Source: Ulva prolifera
Taxonomy: Eukaryota; Chlorophyta; Ulvophyceae; Ulvales; Ulvaceae
Assembly (NCBI GenBank): GCA_023078555.1
Contig: CM041201.1
Coordinates: forward strand, 1,867,713 to 1,931,712
Length of the DNA stretch: 64,000 nucleotides
Direction: 5' to 3'
Below are positions 1 to 11,300 of the stretch, piece after piece (the first letter of the stretch is position 1; every line of letters begins with the position of its first letter). The notes below the pieces were generated by a model. The model searched no databases, was not told where the DNA came from, and saw only the letters and a list, made by a program, of their open reading frames with translations. A program made the position numbers and the translations under genes.

Positions 1-351
1 GCGAGAACAGATAACAGCGGCCGCCTCGGCGAGCAAGACGGTGTGACAGGAGACCCATACACAGACCGCTTTGGGGGCGGCAGTGGGGCGGCGGAGATGC
101 CAGTGGCTGCAGATGCATGGGGCAGCGAGGGGAGGGCGCAGGAGTTGCAACAGTCAGAGGCGCGGGGGGCGCTACGGCGGACGCTGCGGCCGAAGCTCGA
201 CTTGAACTTCCGGGACGTGGACTGGCAGCAGGGTGCCGTGGAGGGGCGGGGGTGGGGTTACGGGGAGGCGGCAGGCCGGCGGGCGCTGCTGACACAAGCA
301 GAGCTCGAGAGCTTGCTGTCTGATACGACGGAATCCACCGACTCGCTGTAG
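1..351 (+). CDS. 3' end of an unknown protein, cut by the window edge
   Basis: One frame is open from the first base to a TAG at 349-351, giving about 116 C-terminal residues. An in-frame GTG at 43 is unlikely to be the real start, because the frame stays open to its left. The tail is rich in Gly, Ala, Arg and Glu. It has an aromatic patch (LDLNFRDVDWQQ, then GRGWGYGE) and ends in an acidic, serine-rich stretch (ELESLLSDTTESTDSL). Third positions are GC-rich, like the other coding exons in the window. No domain is recognised. A TGTAA motif lies about 260 bases downstream. The call rests on the open frame, composition and the poly(A)-like motif only; the function is unknown. Confidence 0.5.
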   Translation, partial: ARTDNSGRLGEQDGVTGDPYTDRFGGGSGAAEMPVAADAWGSEGRAQELQQSEARGALRRTLRPKLDLNFRDVDWQQGAVEGRGWGYGEAAGRRALLTQAELESLLSDTTESTDSL

Positions 352-1877
352 GCGGTGGGTGGGGCGGGGCGGGGTTGTGGTGACATGGATTCAGTAGCAG
401 TAACCCAGTACCAATGGTTTGGTGGCAAGGTGGCGTGCGGTGAGGCCATGGCGCATGTGCTTGCAGTGAGTTCTCTGGACTGGACGATGAGGCCATGTGA
501 GTTCACGTGCTGGCGCACTCCTGCTTGCCACCATGCATTCATGTGGTTTGTGTGATCAACCACGCTACGTCAAGTTCTGTAGTTTGTATGATCAATCATG
601 CCACTTCAAGTTCTGTAAACACAGCATTACGGACGTTCGCGAGATGTACCATGAGCAATGCTGTTGCACATGCCCACAGGCTTTTCCTGGGCTACACTGA
701 TTGGCACGATGCGTTGTAGAGGTATTCTGCACCGCAGAAGATGCAAGTTTCATAGCACCTTCAAGTGTCTTGAGAATTGATGGAATTGTGAGCAAGGCTG
801 TGATTCACACATGCATTGTAGAGTAGGTGTGGAAATAACGTCAGATGGTGGACCATGTCACTACTGATGTCGCCATTGATACCAAAGCAATCAGAGCTGC
901 GCCTATTGACACCTCTGCAATCCTCCACCATTGCGCCAACTCAGAAGTCTGCCCGTGTGCAGTGTTACAAGCGTGCCGCAGCTGGTGTCCAGAGTACCAT
1001 AGCCTAAGCTCTACCATGAGTCATGTCGTGGTCGACAGCAGCTGTAACTTGAAGCTAGATGTCTTCCATGCGTGGAGCCTCCTCGACAATGTCAGGCTCA
1101 TCATCAACCCTGCATAGCCACAACTATGCAAAAGAGTCCAATTTTAATTCCAATTTTGTGCTCCTAGCCTGTGTGGTCAGCGCAGTGTCAGCTGCCTAGA
1201 TGACCCAACAGCAGCAGGTCTGCCAGATAACATAGCCCACTGCCTGGCACCAAATGGACCGCATAGCCAGTCAGCCGGCCGTGCATGCTATCAAGCAGAC
1301 AGCGACATCGTCCGCAGGCAAGGGGCCCGACTGTACACTTCATTCATGCCAGCCAGCAGTCTCATGGCCAAGAGGCTGCAGCCCACATCTGAGCAGGTGC
1401 AGCCATGGAAACAGGCCACTGCAACATCCACCAGAAGCCTGGCCACTTAAGGACCCCGCAGCCTGGTCCAACTGTACTTGCAAGCACAGTGCCCAGCAGT
1501 GCACACTGCGCTTGCAACGAACGGTGGCATGTGGGTCCTGTTCTCCGAAGTTGTTGAGGACGGATATGGTTAAGTCATTTCAAAAGCACATGACTGCGCA
1601 CGGTCTCAAAGCGGCCGCAGGCGCCACAGCGGTACAGGGCACAAGCGTCGCCCCTCCATGTTGCCGGCACAAGGCATGCTGACAGCATGCAAGCCAATCT
1701 GCAGGCAGCACTGCCCAGCCACACAAGTGTCCACAAGGACCAGCAGTCTCCCGCCACGCCAACGTGCATCCAAACGCCCCAGCTTTTCGGACCTTCCAGT
1801 CGATTGAGCGCACCTGACGTGCAGCCACACTGCTGCTATAAATTTGAGAAGCGCGGCTGCTGAACGCCGGAGCAGAC
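352..1877. other. Spacer without a supported gene
   Basis: Apart from the TGTAA at 614, nothing here is supported. Short open frames on both strands have no coding-like third-position bias, no homologous-looking segment and no good splice sites. A direct duplication of roughly 30 bases sits at about 560-610 (two similar copies of a TATGATCAATCATGCCACTT-like segment). Confidence 0.4.
614..618 (+). terminator. Possible TGTAA polyadenylation signal of the left-edge gene
   Basis: TGTAA is the established poly(A) signal of chlorophyte algae. This copy lies 263 bases after the stop at 351, a usual 3' UTR length. A five-base motif also occurs by chance, so the call is tentative. Confidence 0.3.
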
Positions 1878-2273
1878 ATGCTCCATGACATGCTGCAGAG
1901 CACTGACAGGCGGGTGACGCACCCGGGGGAAGAGGCTGCGCCGACGCCGGAGCAGATTTTGACGGAGCGGGCGCGGGTCATGATGCGCGACATGGCCCGG
2001 CCCATGCCACGGTCGTTCGGGTCGAGCGCCTTCAGGGTGGCGGAGCGTGCGGCGCTGCCGGGCCGGGACATGCGGCTCAGCTGCGTCGCTAGCACCCGGT
2101 CGGGGGCCCCGCTCAGGGACCTACACAACAGCGCGTTCTATGTACGATTGGTTGGTGTTGCCCTGGTTGAGGCGATCTGTCCATGCATCACAGAGTCCAG
2201 GGGCCGGGATGCTGACCATACGTACGCGCACGTCACCAAACGAACCTTCGAACTGGAGGCTGGTCACACCTAG
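1878..2273 (+). CDS. Possible small protein or terminal exon, unknown function
   Basis: An open frame of 131 residues starts at an ATG at 1878. The stretch from about 1915 to 2125 has GC-rich third positions, unlike the surrounding spacer, and reads as a plausible basic/amphipathic segment (TPEQILTERARVMMRDMARP, then FRVAERAALPGRDMR). The last 45 residues look non-coding, so a donor near 2130-2145 could end the true exon. If the frame is real as drawn, its stop lies 21 bases from the end of the next gene on the opposite strand, a very tight convergent pair. The antisense frame is also open here, so the strand is not certain. No family is recognised. Confidence 0.28.
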   Translation: MLHDMLQSTDRRVTHPGEEAAPTPEQILTERARVMMRDMARPMPRSFGSSAFRVAERAALPGRDMRLSCVASTRSGAPLRDLHNSAFYVRLVGVALVEAICPCITESRGRDADHTYAHVTKRTFELEAGHT

Positions 2274-2294
2274 CCAGAGCGGTGGATCATCCGC

Positions 2295-3471
2295 TTAGAT
2301 CAGCACAGCCAGAGCACGACGTAACGAGCTTGATGGGGGCAAAGAAGAGGAGGCAGCGCACTTCGAGAGAGCGTGTTCCACGCCGGCGCCAGGCGCTGTC
2401 GACGGCCGCGCCTGCGAGTGCTGCCGCCGCAGCGTCGCCATGACGGTCTCGCGGTCAAAGTACTGGTCCGTGTACTGCGAGTCCGCGAGGTCGCCGTCCT
2501 TCTTGACCATGGGCGCACGGTACGACACGGCCCGCGCAAGGGAGCGCTGGCGGTAGTACGACATCTTGCGGCCCGAGGCCTCCTCGAGGTAGGTGCATGA
2601 GCCCGGGTCCGTGATGTTCATGCGTGCGATCGGGCTGTTTGCATTGCCGATGTTGGCATGGCTGCGCCAGTCCTCGGTGTCGGCCAGAAAAGCCTTCCGG
2701 CAGAACTCGTGCCGCGCTGCAAACATGGGCACCGTGTAGTGCCTGTTCAGCGCCTGTGCAGAGGTTGCTACGTTTGCATGTGTTCCTGGGCGCAATGTGG
2801 GATGCATGTGGAATGGCCGTCTGTGGCGGCGGGATGCCAGTGGGCCACTACAATATGTTCTGCACGCGGTACTTACGGCAGCTGTGCGCCTGGACTGATG
2901 TAAGGGCGGACTGCAGCAGTTGTCGATCAATGTGACGCACCAGGACGCTGTTCGAGCATCAAGGAATGATGCCGCAAATGGCCCACACTGCATCTAAAGA
3001 CATTGTCTGCACCGCAGTTTCAGTCGAGCATTCTTCACACCTGAAAGAGGCCTCGGGGCTCCACCATAGAGCTCACACGCTTTCAAGTAGGTGAACTGTG
3101 GATTGACTGTTGCGAACAGAGTGGCTGGGCTGTCCACGCGGCTAACTTGTCCCTCAAAGCCTGCATGCAAAACACGTATCGGACTTCGTTTGAATCGTAG
3201 TTTTGTGTTGAGTCCGCATCACTCCTGCAGCCCCGGAAGGACCATCATGCACCTCACAGACGCAGATAGGTGTATGTTTGATCTCTGCATAGCAACACAA
3301 AGCTTGACACGGTGACATAATCATACTCGATGAACGCTTCCGCATGCTGGATACCCGCAACACTGGTCTTCGACCAGGCAGCTCGACATCGCTCTGCCCT
3401 TGACCGTGCGCCTCGTCACAGAAAGTGATACTTCGCCGTGACGACCCTTCCATATACTTTGGCTCTGTCAT
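2295..3471 (-). CDS. Unknown conserved-looking protein, 241 residues, three exons
   Basis: Exons (5' to 3' on the minus strand) are 3471-3327, 3160-3039 and 2753-2295. All phases agree (145, 122 and 459 nt, 242 codons). Donors are GTATGA and GTGAAG; acceptors are ATGCAG and GCACAG. The start ATG at 3471 gives MTEPKYMEGSSRRSITFCDE. The middle exon has no internal ATG and reads VDSPATLFATVNPQFTYLKA. The last exon reads HYTVPMFAARHEFCRKAFLA, then DTEDWRSHANIGNANSPIAR, and ends in a Ser/Ala-rich tail. There is no signal peptide or membrane segment. The short Tyr/Arg/Asp-rich motifs recall small axonemal or microtubule-associated proteins, but I do not recognise a family, so that is only an impression. 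It lies in tandem with the strawberry-notch gene, about 0.8 kb downstream of it. Confidence 0.6.
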
Positions 3472-4269
3472 TGCTATGATCTGTGCCTGCTCTGGCTGTC
3501 AGAGCGCTGGCACGTCACTGCAGCTCGCTGGGAGCTGTAGACCACAGACGATGCTCTCGGGGACCTGCACGGCAACGGGATAGGCCATCGCGGTGTTGTT
3601 CCAATAAATATAATGAACTAGGACAGCTCCATCGAGGTATTGTGCGCTTGTGCAGTTTGCCTCTGGAGGTGGAGGCACACCCGGTTGTTACGCAACTCAC
3701 TTGCTCAGCCTCACTGTGCGAGCGCGACAATATTTTTTCTCCTGACAGCGATGCATTGCCACGAACACCTTATGTGCGAGTGGAGTACGTGTTGGAAATC
3801 AGCTCGTGGTCACGTGTGGACAGGCGCGCACTGCATGCATGTCTGGACTGCCAGCGACAACAGTTGGTGTGATGTAAACAAGGGGGAAATGGGAATGTGA
3901 CTACACACACACCGCGTAGATCATGTAGCCTAACACATTATCAGACATTGACACGTTGGGGCACATGCAGGGACACATCAGGAAAGCTATCTCATGGATC
4001 ACGCCATCAGACTCGGTTCTGTTACAGACTCGCATGTAATACACAGCCCATGACATTGTTCACGCACATGCAGTTTCGCCTTGTACTCTGTCACTGCATT
4101 GATAAAGTTTGGCGAGCACGACAAAGCAACTCTCGAACACCACAGGAGAGCCGTTGCACAATAGTCACCCCACCCTCCTACAGGCGAATGCGCCATATCC
4201 TCGAATCCCGCAATCTCTGTCCGCAGGCAGCGGACTAGATCACCATGACTGCATCTCCACAACCCGATC
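3472..4269. other. Spacer between two tandem minus-strand genes
   Basis: It holds the probable 3' UTR of the strawberry-notch gene (TGTAA on the minus strand at 4026-4022) and the promoter of the 241-residue gene. No further coding exon or repeat is visible. Confidence 0.4.
4022..4026 (-). terminator. Possible TGTAA polyadenylation signal of the strawberry-notch gene
   Basis: Read on the minus strand, TGTAA occurs about 245 bases after the proposed stop at 4270. The position suits a chlorophyte 3' UTR; the motif alone is weak evidence. Confidence 0.35.
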
Positions 4270-5258
4270 TCACACATATGGCACTGCCGAAATCAAGAAC
4301 AAGAAGAACAAGAAGCAAGAAGGATGGTCACGCGGTGCCACTGAGATCTGCAAACCCCCTCTGGACGCGATGGCCACGTAGTGCACATAATCAATCAGAG
4401 TTCCACTTGTGGAAGGCGCCTTCCCCGGAGCTTCACTTACCGGCAGCAGCAGCAGCAGCAGCAGCTAGGGCGGCCCTCTCCTTGCGCTTCTTCCGTCTCT
4501 CCAGAGACCGCTTCAGCTCCGCCTTTGACAACACCAGCCCTTTGAGGTCGTCTTCCTCACCATCGTCATCAGCAGCTGCCGTGGACATGTCATGTCTGCC
4601 AGCCAGTGGCTTGTTGGCCGTCGCCATGGGCTTTGCAGGGGGTGCGTTCCCCGGCAGGCCTGGGGGTTTCTCATCAGGTTGGGCAGCTGCAGCTGGGCCT
4701 GCTGCAGCGGACTTGCGTGCGGAAGGCAGCCCAGCCCACGCCATCGCCGCTGGGGTCGCAGCTGCGGGCTTGATGTCGAGCTTGGCCTCCTTGATGTCGA
4801 GCTTGGCCTCCTTGATGGCGATGTGCTTTGCATGCTGGCTGCCGTTGGTGCTCTGAGAGTTGCCGTTCTGCTCCTTGAGGGGCATCGGCTTGACCTCATC
4901 TGCATAGCTGCCCTCTTGTGAATGCCAATATGAGGTCGCCAGATGCAACTCATCCACTTAATGGCATGCACCTACTGAAAAATGAAGCATGGTCAGCATT
5001 CCACCGTCACCATGCAGCGTGCGCGCATTAAGTGGCTGTGTGCACTCGAACAAGACAATCCGAACAAACTCGATCACAACGACAAAAAGAGGCAAGCACG
5101 AGGATGCTTGCATGCGCTCCTCCCTCCTCACATGCCACAGAATATCACAATTCCACAGGTACTGCTGCGCTGCGATCACGCACGCCAAGTAACCACCCAC
5201 CACAGCCTGCGACCCCCGAGACCACAGCCACCGAAGCCCACCTGTCACAGCAGCCACA

Positions 5259-5323
<65 letters not shown>

Positions 5324-8300
5324 CAGCCTAGGAAAGCGGGAGCCAGAGCGGCGGGCCACAGACCTTTGAGGTCTTCGAGGTAGTCCTCGGCAGCAGCCGC
5401 CGGGGCGGCGGCCGCCGCGCTGAGCGCGCCGGCGCCCTCGACACGATAGCGCAGGTCGCGCTCGTGCGCCTTGAGGTTCTCGACCATCGTGATGCGGGCA
5501 CGGGGCCGGATCATCGTGCCGGTGATGCGCTGCCCATTGCCAAACGTCGTCGACACCATCTCGATCGCATCCCCCGCGTCCCGCCGCTTCCGTGTCCTGC
5601 ACGCGGCACGCCGGCGGTCAGCGGCGCGGTCGCTGCCGTGCCACCGAGCCCCGCATGGGCCCTGGTGACGAGGCGCACAACAGGCCCTAAGCCACGGGCC
5701 GGCATCCTCTCACGCACACATGCGCGAGAATGGTGGATTTGCTGTAACTAGGTTTGTAACTAGGTTTGTAACTAGGTTTGTCGGCCTCCGAGTGCCATGA
5801 CCAAACGTGGGCACTGCAGCCTGTAAATGAAACACGCAATGTATATCTGGTTGGAATGCCACGGGGCGGTGGCGGCAGCGCACTTCCCCTCGTCCTCCTC
5901 GTTGTCCTTGTCTGGGTCATCACACATGCACCTCTGCGAGACCTCGAGGATCGTGTCCCAGGCGTGCAGCAGCGAGCCGTGCAGCACGTCGACGCGCTGC
6001 TGCCGGCACAGGTAGCTACAGTGCCCCGCCTTCTCCAGGGCCAGGCAGGGCTTCTTGTGTTGGCACTGCGTCTCGGTGTACCTGCACAAAAGGCAGTGCC
6101 CCTCAGCCGCAGCTCGCGCGAGAGCAGCGCAGGAGAGCCCAGGAAGGCACGGGCGCGGCCGGGAGATGGTCCGGGGAAAGCACAGGTGCGTCAGAATCTC
6201 GCTACAGAGACAGCCTCTGAGCCCTCGGCTCCCACGTCACCGCGGCATGCAGTGCAAATGGGCACATGCGTCGGCATGGCACCTGAGAATCCAGAGCAGT
6301 GGTCCCCCATCACGCGGGGCAATCATGCATGAGCGCGCTCCGGCGCAATCACGTGCACGTCAACGGGCGGAGGAGAGGAGGGGAGAGGAGGAGGTGCGCA
6401 CTTGTACCAGAACTGCCACAGCTTCCGCGCCGCCGCCTCGTTCTTCTCGAGCTTCCAGTGGCTCCTGAACTGGTCCCAGTGCTGGTTCGCCGCGTTGCAC
6501 TGCCACGGCGCACGCTGCAGGATCCTCACCGTGCGGCCGTCGCCGGGGGTGCGGATGACGCCCGTCACGAGGGCGATCTTGTCGCGGCCCGTTTCGAGGG
6601 CGTTCTGCGGCCGCTTGCGCACGTAGAAGCCGACGCTGGCGAGCGGCAGGCGCGACCCGTACTTCTCGAGCTGCACCTTGTTCTCTTCGATCAACTGCAC
6701 CGCCTCCTCGTACGACAGCCCAACCTCGATGTTGAGTGTCGTCAACCGCATCTGCAACAGCACACCCGGTCTGTGATTCCTTCGCATGTGCATTTGATCC
6801 GGGGCTCGTTGACAGAGCCCCAGAGCCGCAGGTTGATGAAAAATACACCTAAAGCTCACATGATTCTAAATGCCCTTGAGGTAGAGGGACCCCCACGCTG
6901 CCAGGAAAGGACGTTTCTCTGCGACCACGTCCGCCCACATGGTATTGACCCAGGCGGCAGAGCTGACTGATGTGTCAGCGCACGCGTCCATTGAAGACCC
7001 TGTGTGATCAAGGGCCCATGTAGCCATACACAAGCCCAGGGCCGTGGCGTCGACACACTTCCGAGTGCTAATGTGAAATTGAGCACACGTGGCAAAGGCA
7101 GGTCCTCCCCCGCAGCTGGCTGCCGCGATGCCTGGCTGGCCTGAATTCGGGGGGCAGTGTTAGCGGTGCACACCTCGCCCTGGTTGGCTCGGGGGTGCCG
7201 CCAGATGACATCGCTCGAGCGCTCCGATACGCCCTTCTCGAGGAACACGACGCCCTTGTTGAAGGTGCCCTTCGCCTTGGCCGCCTCGATCTCGGTGTCC
7301 ACCAGCTGCTGGAAGTAACTGCACATGGTAACCGCGATCACATGACAGGCACGAAGATGACCGGGGCGCAGGCCCCCCTGCCGGCGCGACCTGCTGCAGC
7401 TTTCGCACGGGGCCGCCACACATTGAGGGACATACGGGAGGGGGTGCGCATGTCCCAACAGGTCATGCCATTGCACGGCAGGGCGCCGATACGTACTACA
7501 GGACACTCAACACAAAATGGGTTCAAGGGGGTAGGAGAGGCGCACTCAAACAGGATCGCCTGCTGCTCGAGGTTGATGCCGAGCATGCGGTTCATGAACA
7601 CCGTGAGCTTGCGTGTGTGCTTCGCCTTGTCCGAGTTGCTGTCGACCGCGTCCTTGTCGAGCACCCCCGCCTGCACGCACCACGTGCGCGCGCAGTTGTA
7701 GAACTGCAGCAGCGTTTCCGGGCAGCGGCCGAAACGCTGCCGGGGCAGCACGTCCGGGCAGTCCAGGTGCGCCGGGATACCCCGCAGCTTGATGCGCGGC
7801 ACGATCATGCCGCCTTCGCCCTCCTCGCCATGCGGCCGCTTGAAGCCCGTCAGCTCCCCGATGAACTGCCGCAGTGCTCTCGCGCCGTACTGGTTGTCGA
7901 TGTCGAATTCCTTCAGCGACTGCCCCGCGCCGAGGGCCTCGCGGTTGCCCTTGAGGATCGCGCCGAGGCTCTGCAGGCGCTTCGCGGCACTCGACGCGAA
8001 CCGGAACTCGCCCGCCGCGGGGGTCATCAGCATCTTGTACACCGGCGCGCTCGCCTGGTTGGAGCGGTGACTGCGCCCGAACTGCTGGATCGCCTTGTCA
8101 GCAGACCAGGGGAGCTCGAGGGTCAGGTGGATGCGGCGGGTCTGGTTCTCGCGCTTGAGGTCAGCCTGGAGGGAGATGCCCGTAGACGCGGCATCGCTGA
8201 TGATCGCGACGCGCTTCCCACCGTCCATGAACATGTTCCGCTCCTGCACCAGCGCATTGCGTTGCATCCCGCTGCCATCGCACAGCCAAACAGGGACCGC

Positions 8301-11300
8301 TCAGTGCCCAGATTTTAGTTTGGGGGCCTGGGAAGGAAGGGGAGTGTGAAGGGGAGTGTGAACAACTCGCACAGCCTCCATACATCCGCAACAGCCGTCC
8401 CGATTCACGCAGGCCCGGTAGCACACGTGGCTCCCCAAGAGACCAAAATGCATGGCTACATAGAATTGGGGCGCCTGCGGGAGCGCACGTGGATGTTGAG
8501 CTCCTGCTGCTTGACGCCGTCGTTCGCGCGCCTGACCGCCCGCCACTTCCCGTCCGCCTGGCACTCCATCATCTCCTTGCGCCCCGTCATCTCCGCGACG
8601 ACCTCCCGGCCGCCGCACAGGTGCACCAGGTGGTCGAGCGGGTTCGGCGGCAGCTCGAGGAGCTCGATGACGCCCTTGAGCACGTTCTTCACCATCATCG
8701 TGACCGGGTGCGGCGGCCGGATCTCGGTCTTGCCGTCGACCCGGAAGTCGTCGTAGTCGTACGCGTGCCGGGAGAGCACCATCTTCTGTTTCTTTGCCGT
8801 CATCGCCCACTGCTGCGACCTGCACGTACACTCCCCATGCATGTGTGCGACAGCAACACGCGCATGTGTGACCGCAACGTGCACAAGCACGCCACTAGCA
8901 ACAGCATGCTCGCACGGACAAGAAGGATCGGGGTTCAGTGGTCACGTGAGAGCATGACACATGCAAAACAGGTACAGCTCTAGGGCTCGGACCATTGCAT
9001 GGCAAAGTAGGAAATTATACTCAATGCATAGAGCAGGAGGAGGGCCAAAGCTAGCAAACAATCAGCAGGCACAAGCGCACCGGCCACCGCCGCCAAAGCC
9101 ACCACCGCCGCCATCGCTGTCCTCGGCATCCTCATCGTCCACGACAAACTCCTCCTCGTCCGAGGGCAGATCGGAGCCGGCATCGTCGTCGGAGGTGACG
9201 AATGACGCACCGCTGCGGGCGCTGCGCGCCGACCGCCCCGAGCGGCCGCTGGCGAGCGTCTGCCGGCTGACGCAGTCATCGTCGGCATCGTCCTCATCGT
9301 CCGATACCTGCCCACGGCGCTGCATGGCAAGAACTGCTCTTGCATTGAAACCACCATGGCATAATTCGACTCTGCTGTAAAGCCGGCATGCACATGACAT
9401 CAATGAGCGTTCAGGTTGTCCGGTAAGCGGCACGACTGAAATTCAGTACTTCATGTATCACATCTAGGTGTAAGGAACAGCACCATGTCACCCTTTGCTG
9501 TGCGCTCGCGCTTGCGCATGTCGGCCTTCACCATGGACAGCTTCTTCTCAGCTGCCTCCAGCTCCAGGCGGATGCGGCGCTTCTTCGTCACATACTCGAT
9601 TGAGTCCGGGTCGAGCATGTCGCCCTGCTGCGCCTCGGCCGCGACAGCCTGCTCGGCCGCCTCCCCACCCCCCGACACCGCAGCTGCAGCGGGCTCACCG
9701 GCCGCCGCAGCAGCGTCACCTGGGAACCCCTCGGCCACATCTGTACCCTTCTTCTTCTTCTTCTTCTTTTTCTTGTTTCCGAAGAGGGAGAACACTGCGG
9801 CCGCGCTCATGGCGGCGCCCTGCGTGGCGGCGATCTTGTCGAGCCGATTGTTGGCCGCTGCGGACACGACCGAGTTGCCACGGGCGAGCGCCGGCGCCTT
9901 GTCAGCAACAGCATCATCCTGCAAATTGCGGTGCGCAGTTGTGAGGTGACTGTCGCCATGATGAAACACCACAGCTGAATGCTGTACCCTCTTGAGACCC
10001 ATGCACACCCTCATGCATAAAGTATCAACGGGTGACGCACCTGAATCGTACTCACCATACACACGAGTATCTGCACATGAACCAGAGAAACAGCAAGATG
10101 TACATCTGGCAAAGTCTGGGTTGAACAAAAAAAAATTAACGAAAAGCATCTCTGCCACACGTCACGCACAGCGCACCTGCATCATGGCATCATCCGAATC
10201 GCCGACAGCGCCCCCCGCGTCCCCAGGGTTCGCGTCCGCCACCGCCTCCTCTTTACACTCTGCCGCCACACCCGCCGCCCCACACGCAGCGCCGTGGCCC
10301 CCGGACGTGTCCATGACAATCACATCGTCCTCCTCATCCTCGTCCGCATCCCCGACAACCACGGGCGCTGCCCCACGGGCACGCTCCGCCTCGGCGGACC
10401 CCCCAGGGCTGCCCCCACCGAGCAGGTCGGCGAGCACCTCCAGCTCCTCCTCCGGCGACACCTCCGCGGCGGCGACGGCGTCGGGTGTGAGGCCAGCGGC
10501 CTCGCACGCGGCGTGGTGCTCCTGCAGAATCTCGACCGCGGCGTCGCGCTGGCGCACCGTGTCGGCACACGCGCAGCAGAACCACAGCTGCTCCTCGTCA
10601 TCCGGCAGATCCTCCACCACCGGCGTGTGGCACGCCATGTGGGTGCCCTCCTGGCACCAGTCGCAGATGAGCAGCGTCTCCTCGTCCTCTGGGCTGTGGC
10701 ACACCTGCACAGCAGCGCCGCATCCAGCCTCCTCCTGCTGACCCAAACACTGCCGCATCGAGACCAAAGGGCGGAGCTTCGCACAAGCAACTCTGGGTTG
10801 ACCCCTGAACCTGCGACTTGGTGGCGTGCTCTCATGGACGTCAGGGCTACACACAAGGTACGGCGGAGGACCAGCCCGTCTCCAATCGAAGGCGTGCGTC
10901 GAACACCGCACATAATCAACAACTCGACGTCTGAGGCTCGCGTTTCTGGTCGAAGCAATTCTGGATCAAACAGAATGGATGCAGTGGCCATGGCCGCTGC
11001 AAGCCACGCGGTGCACACCTGGCACGCGATGTCAGCGAGGACGTCGTCTGGGAGCAAGGGATGCGGCTGCAGCGCGGCCAGGGCGGCGAGGTCCTGCACT
11101 TGCAGACGGTGGCGCTCGGCGGCAGCCGCGAGGTCGCGGCGCAGCCACACGACGGCCCGCGGACCGGTGCGCTGCCGCTTGATGCTACCGGTGGACGCCT
11201 CCGGGCCCAGCGAGCCGCAGCTCGCGGCGGGGGTGGTGGCCGCGGAGCCCGCACGGCTGAGGCTGCGGCTACGGCTGCGCCGCTTCTTCGAGCCGCGTGG

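Noticed and set aside
1254-1682. 142-residue plus-strand open frame
   Set aside because: Its composition is like spacer, with many Cys, His and Ser, no coding bias and no splice context.
5245-5340. Open frames of alternating Val-Cys or Thr-His
   Set aside because: They are translations of the AC microsatellite inside an intron.
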